A stretch of DNA of 64,000 nt. Source: Didymodactylos carnosus. Lineage: Eukaryota; Rotifera; Eurotatoria; Philodinida; Philodinidae. Both the position numbers and the translations under genes were made by a program. Positions 37,301 through 50,792 of this stretch are shown piece by piece. Location of the stretch: assembly GCA_905250885.1 (NCBI GenBank), contig CAJNOQ010000177.1:1-64000 (forward strand). The letters are read 5' to 3'. The stretch's first letter is position 1. Each line of letters begins with the position of its first letter. Below the pieces are notes generated by a model, which did no database searches, was not told where the DNA came from, and saw only the letters and a list, made by a program, of their open reading frames with translations.

Positions 37301-38660
37301 AATATTTAGGGTTTCATTTCCTATAGACATGTAAAAGAACACTTTATATTTCTTCTTTTTTTAACAAACAACTGAACACACAATACATTTCTACTCAATG
37401 TATATATATTGGATCAAACTTTAATTGATAAATATCAATGTATAACCCCGCGCTCTCTTTCTCTCTCTATCTTTTACTCTCTATCTTTCTCTCTCTATAA
37501 ATATACAGAGAGAGAGAGAGAGAGAGCTGTCAATCAACTTAACTTATTTTTATCTATGAATAACACAAGTAATTGGTTCTAAATCATTTAAAAGAAGACA
37601 TAAATATTATTGCATCTCAAGACAAAAAAAAAAACGACTGAAAGCAAAATAATATCAGCTGTAAGAACGACGACTTAATGAGCATCATCAAAATGCGTTC
37701 AAGCTTAGCAACCAATAACATTGTATGTTTGTATTTGGTCATCGATAACAAAAAAACGAAATCATAATTAAAATATATTTCGTTCAATATTCAATATATC
37801 ATCATATTCATATCTTTAGTTATGAATGTTCGTGACAACATTTTGTAGGTTTTTATTTTCAATAATAATAGATAAATGAAAATTGACTAGACCGATAATT
37901 TTTATAACAAGAACAGCATATTACAATAAATATATATTTTAACAAAATTTTAGTTAAACAACTAAAAATTATTATCTATGAGAAAGAAGTTGTTAATAAT
38001 GGATCGACGTCTTTTCAAATTTTCTAGTACCTAATTTGTTTGTTATTCATACAATAGTACAATAGTAATACATGAGGAAACTAATTTTAATCAAAAAAAA
38101 AAAATGAATCACCCATCTGTTGATTCATTCTCAAAATGACAATATGACTCTTTACTTTTAATCTTTGAAAATCATTTGCAAGGTAAATTTTTTTTTCTTT
38201 TCACATATAGAAAGCAAACAAAAAAGTTTCTTTTATATCAAACACGTCGAAACTAATATTTTTAACGATATAATATGGTTTTAAAGGCTATATCATTATA
38301 AATATCATTGTATAAATCAGATCAATCATACCATCTTTGATAGGACAATCGTCAACGAGAGATTTCCGATAGATAGTAAGAAAGAAGAAATTTGAGTTTT
38401 CAGTAATCGATAAAATTACACGTAGCTAAAAAACGTTTCCCGATCCTAAAATCTATTTTCAATTCGTAATAAATAAAAAACACTCTTTCTGCTTTTTGAT
38501 TGAATTTGTCTTTCCATATGATTTCAAACAGAATAATGAATCAACATTTTAATCAACAAAAAAAGACTAATAGTAATAACATCTTAGTTATATTATTATA
38601 TTAGGCAATTATTAGTGTATAATTAAGAAACTCTTCTGGTCATTAATGTAGAAGGCTAAT
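25386..38660. other. About 13 kb of AT-rich sequence with no supported gene
   Basis: Both strands were read for splice-linked frames, RNA genes and repeats. All frames are short and of AT-driven composition (runs of Ile, Phe, Tyr, Lys, Asn). Simple repeats are frequent: TA runs near 34037-34060, TG near 32395-32409, GA near 35508-35525, and a CT block facing a GA block at 37451-37527. It could be an untranslated or regulatory region of a flanking minus-strand gene, contain long non-coding RNA, or hold exons too short to see. Confidence 0.45.
37451..37527. repeat. CT-rich block facing a GA-rich block (purine/pyrimidine hairpin)
   Basis: A CT microsatellite (CTCTCTTTCTCTCTCTATC and onward) is followed after a short TATAAATATACA spacer by an uninterrupted AGAGAG run. 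The two can pair as a hairpin. Probably simple-sequence expansion. Confidence 0.7.
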
Positions 38661-41600
38661 CTAGAGATTATCATATAACAACTCATCTGTACTAATGTCA
38701 TTATTAACATGATCGAAAAAAAAAGTATATACTGTATGGTTCATTACATTAATCAGTGCTAGAATAATGAAAGTGGCGCAGTAAATGAGACAACTAATCA
38801 ATAAAAAATGAGACATTTTACTAACCGACTTATCTGGACTTGTACTTAATCGTTGTAATCTTGGAACAAGTATTGTTTGTTCTAATTCACCATTATCAAT
38901 TCCATCATTATCATGTTGATTATTATTATTATTATTTAATGTTTGAAATGATGATATTAATTTTGATACGCCTGAACGTCTTCCATCTGATTCATTTGTA
39001 ACAGTGACTTTATCTGATGTTACAGCATCATTCTGTTGTAATAATCCTCCTGTTTTTAATTTTGACGATGGTGATACAGATTTTTTCTTTGTAAATATAG
39101 GATCATTTGATATTCGGATTTCTAATGGTTCTATTGTTTTTGATGTTGGTGAATGCATATTAAATTCTGTCGTTTTTGCTGTCGTTGTTGTCTGGGTTTT
39201 TTCAACAGATTCTCTTGGTGATGTACGTTTCTGTTGTTGTAATGATGATGCCGGAGGTGATGGACGTTTTTTAAATACATTTGCTTTTTGTTCATCTGTT
39301 AACATTGATGATAAATCTTTGTCAAATTTTTCATTCAACGAATCTGGACTATGTAGCGGGGATATATGGACCTTTGTTTCATTAACTAAAACAAGTAGAA
39401 AGAATGAACATAAGTTAAGTATAAAGTGCGAGTTGACAAAATATGAATACATGTATATGGCACTCTAAAATGATTGATAGCACACGCCTTTCAGTATTAC
39501 AAAACAACAATAACAACAAATTTTAGAGAATAAAAATAAAAATTATTGAAGCAGAACAAAAGAAAGGTGTTAAGAAAGTTTGTAACACACATATGATTAT
39601 AGATGACATATTGCATTTATCCAAATGTATATCATGCAAAAACATCTATATATCCTCGTTCATTGAACATCACCATTACAAATCATATTTTATAATCTTA
39701 TCGATGAATAGAAAGGGAAGAACTTATGAAACTAATCAGCGTTTTTATTTCATCATCTATTATTTTGACAAAATAGCGATTTTTTCTTTACTAAAGTCAA
39801 CTTGAATGATAACAACATTGAAGGGCTAATATCGAGAAAGTTGAAGGCAATTTCTAACAAAGCACTGACGTGTCAATTTCCACTAAAAACACTTTCATAA
39901 TAGTTATACAGTTCCATAACTTGTTTAGATGCTGAGATTATTTCTAACATTTCCTCGATGGTATTCATATCAATCCAAAAATTCTGGACTACATTTTTTA
40001 AAGTAGAAATTAGTTTTCAGGGAAATGAAACAGGTAAAATGACGCAACAACGTGTTATCAATAATACAGCGCTCAAAAAAGAGAATATTACCACACAATT
40101 TTTATAATTTCGAATATATTAATTAAAAATACATACCATCAGTACCATTTTTATCACGTTTATCTGTTTTATTATTTCTTGAATTTAACGTATTGGCTTT
40201 TTTATTCGCTGTTGTTGTCATCGATGGTGACGATGTTATTGGCTCTTCTTGAATAACATTTTCTTGTTTGTGTGAATCATCGTTTTGTGACGGTGAAGAT
40301 TTATCAATTTTGAGTAAATGTTGTATTTGTTTTTTGAGTGAAGGACGTTTTTTAGATGGTTTTGACTTTACTTCTTTCTGTTCCTGTTGTACTGGAATAG
40401 TGGGTGTAGTTGTTGTAGCTGACGATGATGATGCTACTGATGTCGTATCAAAACTTTCACTTGAACCGACTGACGAACCTAACGGCGATATTTGCTCTTT
40501 TGATAATTTTGTTTTGTCACTCGATGAAAAACTATTTGAACTTTTTGTGTTTGGACGATCTTTTATTGTTGACGACGTTTTCATTGTTGATGCTTTTTTC
40601 CCCTGAGCTGTTGATGATGGTGGCAGTTGCTCACTACCAGCGGCTAATGCTGCTTCAAATACTTTAACCGTGTCTTTCACTGAACTTGGTTCAGGTTGAA
40701 AGACACCACCATATGATTGATCAACATCAGATTTTGGTTCATCGACGTATGTTTTATGATCTTCAACTGTGTCGTCTGTAATTGTTTTTGAACTTGTTAT
40801 TGATGCTGTATCGGACATGGCTGAGGAATCATTTTCGTTTATATTCTTCAATGTGGACTGATTTAGTTTAACGGATGAAATAGATGAACCACTCGTGTCA
40901 TCGTCAGATGGCAATATTGATGGCGTTGATGTAGCGCTTGATGATGCCAGACCACTGTCAGAACCCAAATCGTTGCTCGTATTTGGACCCAAATTTTTGT
41001 TGTTGTTCGAATGATCTATCTCATCTGTATTAACATTTTGCGAAGAAGGATTAAGCATGGTAGAAGTAACATTATTTTCATTTTCACCATCACCATTTGA
41101 AACATTTGCGGTCGCGGTCGTTGTTGTTGCTGGCGATGTACCAAATACTAAATCTTCAACTATATTATTACTATTATAACTTTCTTTGGGCATTTCACGA
41201 ACAATTAATGGTTCTAATGGAGATTCAATGGAATCAGGTGGCGTTATATGATGACCATTTACACCATTTGTAGTTGTTGCTTTTTCACTCGAATTACTTT
41301 CATCATTACCACCAACTTTTAATTTTAAAACATGTTTCGACGGCGAAGGTGACTGTGTCGAATTATCCGTATTGTTCTCGAAATTGCCATTACTATTACC
41401 ATTTAATGATGGTTGACTGTTGATTTCGACTGATGTTGGCTTAATTGTATCATAAATAGACGTTGTTAAATCAGGTTCATGGACAGAACCATTTGTTGTT
41501 GTTGTTGTTGCTGTTGGTAGTGGTGGTGATGACATTTTCGCTTGTGGAGAACTGATCAGTACAAGAGAGGGAAGCGTTTCGAATAGGTTTGAATTTTTAC

Positions 41601-43411
41601 TATTCTTTTTTGTCTCAGTAGCAGAACGACGTTCTTTTTTTGTAGTGACCTAAATAAAAATAACGAACAGTTAATTATGAGCGATGTTTATCAAAAAAAC
41701 CTAGGATCTCACGACTAAGAGAATGGCAAATTTCAAGAGTAAATAATGTCAGGAACGCATGCAAATTTCTGATCATCAATCTTACCCTTTAGGTGGAAAC
41801 TAGTTCTATCGCCAAGTTTCTTTTCCTCTTGATTTACTTCTAACGATAATTAGTATTTTTCAGCTAGCTGAAGTACTCTCTCTTTGTCATTAACGTATTA
41901 ACCCACAATATATGGAAAGAGACATCGACAGTAATAACTACTACTTACGTTTCAAGTAAAGCAAACTATTCAACAAGATTTTTTTATTTATTTTGAACCG
42001 TCTCCGTATATTTCGTTCAATCCTCTATTATGTCTATAGAGATGAACGTTGCACAAAAAAAATTATAGTACACCTTATTGATCTATCTTTCTCTCTCTCT
42101 CTGTCTATTGTCTTTTTGCTTCTTAGTTCGTTCGCGTATTGTTTCTGCTGTATATATATATATATATGTATGAAATATCCCACAGTTCGGCGTTCAGAGA
42201 ATAGAGAAGATTTGTTACAAAATGAAAAGAAGATTTTTATATGCAGTGACACACATACATCAACGATTTCTTCTTCAATGCGGTATGCTCTTTTTTCTTA
42301 TTCTACAAATAACAATAAATCAACGAAAAAGAAAAAAGTGTTCAAATGAAACAAAAGAAAATAAATATGCGACTACAATTTACTTTCTCTTCTTCTGTCA
42401 CAAAATACTCTCATTTATGTTGTGGTCAGCACTATAGTATATTCAGAATATGCTATTCTGATGAGTAACCATTATTTTAATTTGTCCAAGTTTCTAATTT
42501 GTTTTATTAAAACGTCCTTCAGATTTTACCAAAATCTTTTTTATCCTTGGTCACTTCAATAAAAGATGAATTTTGATTTCATTTGACATATATGCATAAT
42601 ATCCGCATCGATAGTTTTTCACTTGCAAACACATAAAAAACGTGTAATAATAGAGAATGAATGACCCTCTCTTTTATTTATGGATAAGTAGTTCTTCTTA
42701 TTGAGAAAAGAATACACACATCGTATACGTGTATTTTAAAAAAGATATGAAGTCTATTATCAATATCTATATACACCTATTTCATACATATATGAACAAC
42801 AACAAAAATCAAATTCGATAGTAGAATATAAGAGGGAATGACAAATGATATTAGCAATAAAACAAAACAAAACTGAAAGTTTATAGATGGTGAAGTCATC
42901 CGTGAATGCTTTAAGTGGTTAAAAAAGATATTTTACTACCCAGATATAGTAATGACATTGAAATTTACGAATAGCCAAAGATCTCAGCAACTTGACTAGA
43001 ACTGAAAATATGATATTTCTTTGTACTAAATAGTTTAATGTTCTGATTCCATTTTGCATCAGTACAATAAACTTTTTACTCTTTAAGATATGTAAATACT
43101 TCAGGCTGTGTCAGCGCAAGTCCAGTAACTAATTAAAATGAATCTCTTGTTTTTTTGCAGTCGAATGAATGTAAATACGAGATAAGTATAAATACTTGGA
43201 TTTTCTCTTTCTAAACATTTTTTTGTACAAGAACTATGGACAATAACTCTAGATCAATCTGTTGAAAGGATGTTGACAGGAAATTTTTCGTTCAAGAGTA
43301 GTGCAGTCATATCTGTCAGCAGTTTGCTTTTAAATCATCAAGTTTTGTGCTAAATTTTATCAAGATAGTTTCAAATAGTAAAATTTTACTTACAACTTTT
43401 GATCGATTCAT
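38661..43411 (-). CDS. Unrecognised Ser/Thr/Asn-rich protein with possible C-terminal membrane segment
   Basis: Three minus-strand exons are proposed: 43411-43394 (only MNRSKV, donor GTAAGT, phase 0), 41649-40137 (acceptor TTTATTTAG, donor GTATGT, phase 1) and 39385-38661, giving 751 residues. The frame of the main exon is open upstream of its first internal ATG (41535) to the acceptor and reads as coding (VTTKKERRSATETKKNSKNS), which is why a separate first exon is invoked. The protein is mostly low complexity and probably disordered, with Ser/Thr/Asn/Asp-rich tracts and SP/TP sites. More ordered islands are SSVKDTVKVFEAALAAG, KKRPSLKKQIQHLLKID and RRSGVSKLISSFQTL. The last 50 residues contain a hydrophobic run (SHFLLISCLIYCATFIILAL) that could be a membrane anchor. 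An alternative donor at 38825 (GTTAGT, phase 0) would skip it and lead to an exon I cannot place. No family recognised. Confidence 0.65.
41650..43393 (-). other. Proposed first intron of the Ser/Thr-rich gene
   Basis: 1744 bases, AT-rich, with a CT run near 42087-42105 and a TA run near 42152-42167. No other exon or repeat family recognised. It is an intron only if the MNRSKV first exon is right. Confidence 0.45.
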
Positions 43412-46400
43412 GTTCTTTCTGATGTAATTAACTTAATATTAATTAATAGTATAAAAATTGAAGTGTATATGAATAAATTTGTTCAATTAGTACTAATTAA
43501 ACATGTATATCTAATTTAAAAAAGAAATAAAGTAGTAGGAAACGTTTTTTTGAACATTATTACTGGTGTCGTTTGCATAAATCGACTCGTTTACGTCAAC
43601 TTACCAATATAATTTATTGCACAGTCACGTTTGAATATATATATATAAATATATGATCTGAAGAAGTAAACGCAAGAAAAAAAACTCATATATATAGTAT
43701 GGTGTGAAAAAAGTTTTTGTGTTAGTCAAAAAAAAATCAAACTTATGCACTAAACACCTATTATGATATAGATTAAGAACACAAATCTTCTGTATACATA
43801 TAAACGTTTAGAGGCAATCTATACTTTGAAAGAGAAATAAAAAATATAAACATCTTCAATTATTTCAATTGTTCGTTCTTATTCTATTCAAGAAAACTTT
43901 CAAGAAAGTATTTGCATGAAAATGTTTAGAAAGGAGATAATAGTGTTGGGATACCTATTAATAGTATATAATATAGAGAAAAACGAGATTGTACGATATG
44001 TCTAGTCTCTCTCTCTCTTATACAATTTTTTTATTTAAAAAAAAAAGAATGAGTATATATAGTATTCATATTACTTCGCATAGGGATTTATTTGAAATAT
44101 CTCGTTTTATTATCTTTTTTTTTTTTGTTCAAATAATTTTTCTTCAAAAATCTCCGCCCTCATCACTCACGCAATTGGTCATTTTTCAAATGAAATCATC
44201 ATTTATGAATTAAAAATAGATAAATTTTCTAATCAAGATATGAATGGGATAAGAGAAAGAGTGTCTGAGAACACATTAGCTCATCAATTTGATTAATATG
44301 TTTTAAGTACAATAGAGTACATTAATCTAAATACACGAACATCTCAAAAGATGAGAACAGACTAGTTTTGATATATTCACCAATAATATATTCAATATTT
44401 AAAATACATTTTATAAATCTATTAATCAAAAATACAAACGACAGGTCAAGTTTTCCGATCAAGAAAGTAGATGTTTGATACTTTTTTTTTTCTCATCAAT
44501 TATTTCATTTAAAAGTAACACACAACTTTAGTATATGTCATCTTTTTTAATTTTTTTTGGAAGATAAGTTTTTGAAAAAATAAAGTTTAATCGAAACTTT
44601 ATTCTTTCAGAATATTAGCAGAAAACCATTTCATTATATTATTCTAAATTAAAACTATTGAAAAATATAAAATTAATTTTGTACAAATAGAGATTTGAAT
44701 ACATAAATTTAAATTTGTAGTAAAACATTCTACTTGTAAACCAAATTTTCATTTTATAGAAATCAATACAATTAATCTCTTACATTTTAAATAGAACAAA
44801 TGAATTAATGATAGGAAAATGTAACATTACATTCTAGAAAATGAAATGATCTTTTTATCTAATTTTTTAACTTTTCAATTATTTTTAAAAACTTCAAAAA
44901 AAATTTAATTAATCATTTTTTATATCTGTCGATAGATCTATCTTTTTGATACATTTATTTCTCTTACAATTACTTTTCCATAATAAAACTAAAATTTTTT
45001 TTATTTTTAACGGTGTATAATAAAATCAGCAGTTTTTTTACTATTACGTGAAATCCACATTATTCAAGCCTTTTACATTCAGATTCTTTTTTATTTTGAA
45101 GAGAATCAACGTGCCTATTATGAATTTTTCTTGCTTATGGGCAAATATTTGAATAAATATAGTAAAACTTGTACAGCAACTGCTGTTAAAATTTTCCTTT
45201 TTTTCTATTATATCCAAGTGCGAAAAGTTCATGAATGTTTTTTTATTTTAGTATGTTCAGAGGAATCCAAAACTTTATCGTTTTTCATAGAATTTCGAGA
45301 AAATTATTCATTTTTATGTCATAAAATTAGGTTTAAAACAACTCTATTATTCAGTTCATAAGGTGAAAGTGCACACTTGATGTCATAAAAGATTGTTTCT
45401 TATGCAGTTTTAATTCAAAAAGAAAAAATCCTTTCAAAAACTTTAATGATAAATTGGAGATTTTTAAATATTTTTTTAGTAAATTTCCACGATAAAATAA
45501 TTAAGATGATTTTTGTTAAGAATTTTATGACAAAGTTTTTGGCATACCAATTGAGTCCTACAAACGAAGTAAAAAATAAGCTATATTCAAAATATTGAAT
45601 ATAAAAATAAGATTGCCATTTAATGTGGACCACCCGGTACAAATCGAAAACACGAAATGAACAACTAAGATCGATCACTCTTATTGTTTTGACATTCAGC
45701 AAGAAGCTGTGTTCACGACGTTTTCTTCTCTTCTTTTTTGTTAATTATAAGTATAGATACTAATATATAATAGTGACTAGTCTTGTTATCGAAGGCATCA
45801 TACCTCGAGAAAGAGACGCATGGCAAACATGATCTTTGTTTTCGCTTATTATCATCGTGCCCTAGTAAATAGAATAGAAAAAAAAATGTTATATTGATTA
45901 ATTGCTTAAAGACGAAGAAAAACATTCAACTCTTTGAAACGTCATTATTTACAACATCATTGAACACAACAATTATCCACCGCACTATGTACAATTCTAC
46001 ATATAGACTTACATATATATACAAATCACATATATAAAGAAGAAAGAAGAATCACTAGAAGTCAGAAAATGTTAAAAAATAATGGAAATTTACTGTGAAC
46101 TAATGTAATGAATGTTTATTTTATCTAAAAGATTAGAACTAATTTAATATATAGATGGTTGCCTTGTCTTTCAAAATAAGTTTTTATCCCATTCTGCTAT
46201 ACTATTTGTCAAGTCTACGTGGATCTAACTTAAAATGTTAAATAAACTGATTTGAGAATGTTGAAAGTCGGATTTTGAGTGAAGTTAATAAAAATATGGC
46301 ATGAAACTGCTCATGATTTTAGAATTGTTCTTCAAATAAAGTGTATATTAAAAACAAAAGGATTGTTATTAGAAAAAATAAGATAAATAAAATTTTAAGT

Positions 46401-47060
46401 ATTATAATGATAACATACTTTTTTCAAGTATGCTGAATCTAACTGGTTCTTATTTATTGAATCATAGATAATGTACTTATGAACGGACTACTTTAATTTT
46501 GAAACTCATTACCACTATGACACATTAATTGTGTCGAGACATTATACAGGATATTTTATATATTTTTGAATTTATATGCTGAAGTAAAAATAATTATTAT
46601 TTATTTAACATTTTATTATTGATAGGTATGTGGAAAATATATGCAAACAGACTCTCATTTTTTCGTCAAATCTGTTTTTTATTAACCATTCAACGATATC
46701 TGCAATGTAATTAAATGTCATTAGGTCATAACAGAGCAGGTATATGGTTAGAATGAAGACATCTGAATTTGGTCATTTACTTCATACTTAAGCGTTTTAT
46801 TCTCGTGAATATTTCTATTGTGTTCATATTATGTGTGCTCATAGCTGTAATTAACGTTTTTTTTACCATAATTCACATCTGTAACTATTTGTATTAACAT
46901 ATTTATCAATGAAGTAGCTCCAATACTATTGAACATTGAGGCCAGTTATATTTCTATGAAACAATTGTACTATCAGCAATTGATTTCTAGTACTATTCCA
47001 ATCATTTTATGCTGTTACAACTGTAAATAAAAATAAACAGTATTTTTAGATGATGAACAG

Positions 47061-47240
47061 CGTGACTCGGCCGGCTACTGGGCAGATAACGTATAACAAA
47101 GTACTGAGTTCGAATGTCAGAAATGGCGATCGCGTGATAGTCTTGGACAAGTTATCTTATACTCATTGTTTCGACACCTTTGGACATAGATGCAAGGGGT
47201 AAACCCGATTTCAGTAGCCAAAGGACTGGAGAGATTAGAA
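47061..47240 (+). mobile_element. Old tRNA-derived SINE relic
   Basis: A B-box-like GTTCGAATG lies at 47108-47116, followed 35 bases later by TTGGACAAGTTA at 47143-47154. The SINE at the right edge of the window has the same 12-mer 36 bases after its B box. The A box is decayed (around CGGCCGGCTACTGGGC). A short 3' part follows. It is a likely old family member. Confidence 0.5.
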
Positions 47241-50167
47241 TTATTGTTTTAAGAAAAAGATGATGGACATTGGATTACGACCAATAAATCCATAAAATTT
47301 ACTAATAATTGGCTTGTAAGCATTGGTACAGTGAAAAATCTAACAATAAGTTGGAGTAAACAAACTTCAACAGATATGATATTTAAATGTACGTCATGCT
47401 CGTATGGTTATGTCCGTCATAAGAAAAAGTAGTTATAATAACAGGTTTTAGATTATGAATCGAATTCGTTCAAAATTTACTTCTTTCGCAAAGGCATGAA
47501 GAATATATTCATTTTATGATCTATAAACAAAGAAAATATGAACAGTTAAAAAAACTGTACGACAGCACGCTAAATGAATATTTATACTTAAAAAAAGTAT
47601 GAATACAATTCTATCGTATGATAAAAATGAAAATGTCTTAGGCTTAATCATAACATTCTGCGCTAATCTAGATGTAGTGTTACATATTATATGATTAAAA
47701 AAATAATATAGACGTTACTATTAACGATTGCTCCACAAAGCTTACCAAACTCATTTTCGACTTTTGTTTATTTGATATTCTCACTCCATTTTAAACAACT
47801 TCGTAAATTGAGTTATATTGAAATAGATTCGTTAGGCGTGTTACATGAGAAAGTTAATCTAGGCCACAACGACGAGTTGCAAATCAATCTTGATAATTTT
47901 GATCTTTAAGGGGTTTGAAGATATGCTCTTTCGAATGGTCGTCTCGAAAAAAGTTTAAAAACCATTTTATGGGGTTTCTAGAAAACTATTGCTTTAGATT
48001 TTCTATAGTATCGAATTTAGGAGCAATCCTTTTTATCGGCATGAAACAGTTTTAAACATATTTCTAATCCAACCGATCGAAAAAGGAGACTTATAGCTAC
48101 ATAATGGAAAAAACATTTCGAGAAATAATCATTTTTCAATTTTAAAAATTGAGCCCGTGACCTGTAGACAGACATAAAATACACTTTAAGTATACCGGTA
48201 GAAAGAGCTTGAAAACCTAAACAAACATAGAGCTTTGCCGAAGTTTAAAAATATAAGTGAAACGAGATTTTGAAGTTGTTTCTAGAAATCCCTTTAAAAC
48301 CAACACATTTTTTGAAGCTTTCGACCAAGTTACTTGGATTAAATATGTTTTATATCGTCAAATAAATTTCTAGAATATTGCTGCTCGTACAATGTGGGTT
48401 CTGAAGAGTTTTCAGAGGTTTTTCATAGAGTCTTTAATGATTTTTGACTAGTAAAACACACAAGTTCATAGCTTTATTTCGATCGGAAAGTAGAGCGCGT
48501 CGAATTTTTTGCTAAATGCCCGCATGGATGTGCATTGTGATCCGTTACCAAAAGTCAGATCCCTCAACATAGAAACAGTTTTTTTGATACATGTGATTTT
48601 AGCTAAAGCGAAGAAACGTGTACTATAACACTAGTTGCTGGGTAATACTTTCGGAACTGTCCCCCAGTTTACACGAAGGTTGGCCGTAAAAATCGTGACG
48701 TATCTCATTTGAAAGAGCGCTTAATTCTGAGTAAGAATGTGTCATTTAAAAAATTTAAAAACATCGGCATGGGGTTCTGGGAAGGTTCGACATTTGGGAA
48801 TTTTATAGGTTCCAAGAGGTAATTCGTACCTAATTATCTTAGAAATGACAAAACCGAAAAACATGAACGCTTTAGGACATAGACTAGAGACCACAAGGAA
48901 TAAAATGACTCACTTAAAAAGAATTCAAAATGCTGCATTGCTCTACTGTACTTGTTCTAAGATGGTGAAAATCATGAAAATCCGTCGTATTGAAATGCGT
49001 TTTTCACCATCAAATCGAACTCTAAACTCAGAGCTAATATGTGCATCATATTCCTCGTGGTCAGTTCTATCTAGAAATGTGGTTTTTTGTTTTTCGCATC
49101 GCTCCTGTAAGTCTGCTGAGAGCCACCTTTCATAAGCATTACTGCACTTATTTGATTGTTGACAAGCTATATTTTAACTATGCTTCCCCATTTTTGTTGA
49201 TCCCACTGCACATTTTCGGATTCTACACCTCTTGAAACATATGAATCTTGTGAGATCCTAATGCTTTATCTCCGGTTTCTGAGATATAGGTCTCTGAAAT
49301 CCCGGGTTTTCCAGAAAAGCTACCAACTGCACAGTACATCGAAAATTTTTTTTAAACATATCATTAGACAAACGTTTATTTCGCTATAAAATGACATATT
49401 TTTCACGCTTCTAAGCTAAAGTTGCGTAGACGGAGTTGGAATCAATACAGAATTGTTGTACAACAATATCAGTGAAATCACGCATCTTTTAGACGTTAAT
49501 CAGCTCTTTTCGAGTTCGTGATGCGATTTCATTTGGCTCAGCAATGTAAACGTGGAAGATATGTCATTTTTGTAGAGAAATGAACGTTCTGTCTTCTTTT
49601 AGAAGGCTATACTTTAGGATATAGGCCATATATTCCCAAAAAAAATTTTTGTCCTAAGTACTAAGGATTGTCAGAAAACACTTGAGCAAAAATTAGCCTC
49701 AAAACACATTAGAATTTGGGACAATACGCTTTTCATTAAAGCCAACCAAGTTCTAAACAAAATAAGATAGATTATGAACTTATGCTCTCTTCTGGCTAAA
49801 TCAACGAAAAAAAATTGGACTTCTCATGTCTTAGAAAAAAATTTATTTTCCAGACAAACGCTAATGCTTCAAGAACTTTCGTGTCCTGCGGGAGTCTTCA
49901 GGAGTCCCTTGGAAATCCCATCTGAGTCTCATGATAGGAGTCCCGTGGGAGTTTGGTCGGGAACCTCAACTAGGGAACTAAGTTTTCGTAGACGTGTGAG
50001 CGGTATATGAAGTTTTCAGAGCTTTAAACTTTGTCAAAATGTTCGTTTATGTACAGCACATATATAGCGAGCGCGACATGAACCTTTTGTTTTACGATGT
50101 TAGAACTAGATTTATTCTTAAAAGTTAACGTACTCAAGGTTGTTACCCGCTAACCGTCAAAAAAAAA

Positions 50168-50229
50168 GATAGCCATTCGGTGCCACTTTCTACGTGAAAA
50201 GACGTAGAAAGTGGCTCCTGTCAGCTATC
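50168..50229. repeat. Short strong stem-loop
   Basis: GCCACTTTCTACGT (50182-50195) pairs perfectly with ACGTAGAAAGTGGC (50202-50215) around a 6-base loop GAAAAG. The outer stem GATAGC/GCTATC pairs beyond a small asymmetric bulge. It sits about 560 bases upstream of the HCF-1 start. Confidence 0.7.
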
Positions 50230-50792
50230 TGTGATGGTTACTGGGAAACAAGCCATACTCAAACACTCATTGCTACCAAAACAAATTTTATATTGAGGCT
50301 GATTGTATTTCTCCTGCTAGTCATTTTTTATGTCGGTGCCTGTCTTAACAAACTTTCTTTTGCATTAAGCGACAATAGTACGCATTGATGCACTTTACGA
50401 ATAATTGTGCCTTGTACTAAATCATTATCATAGATCCTTATTCTGTTTATCTTGAAATATTTATGACAATAAATTTTAATGAAGATATTCGATCTTTAGA
50501 ACTCAGTTAAGTTGGCAGCATATATCTGTCAAATTGACCATGAAGGCTCATGTCTTAAATACAGTAAGATGGCGAATAGCTAGCTGGCCATCCATCCATT
50601 GCTTTTGACGTTCTCACGTATTATTTCATTTTCATTTTATCCTCTTCTATTCCTAGCGAGAAAAGTGACGATGTTGCATATATATGTTTAATATGAATTT
50701 TTAGTCGTATAACCATTTGATCATTTTCATTCACCAAATTAAAACCAATTCTTTAAGTTTTCTGAATCTGATGTGTCGTTTACTGACAAAGA

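Larger units (their letters stand above)
43412..50792. other. Region without a supported gene; degenerate repeats
   Basis: 43.4-47.0 kb is plain AT-rich sequence. 47.0-50.7 kb is more balanced in base composition and contains an old tRNA-derived SINE relic at 47061-47240, a segment resembling 4578-4620, and phrases such as TTTCTAGAAA that recur, as in decayed repeats. Frames here (for example 48845-49135 and 49774-50010) have no family motif. The last few hundred bases should contain the HCF-1 promoter. Confidence 0.4.

Noticed and set aside
39004-39468. Plus-strand frame of 154 residues
   Set aside because: It is the antisense shadow of the Ser/Thr-rich minus-strand exon; its composition follows from reading repetitive codons backwards.
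49774-50010. 78-residue frame with Ser/Arg/Gly-rich end
   Set aside because: It lies in degenerate repeat-like sequence built from GGAGTC-type phrases and shows no family motif or splice context.
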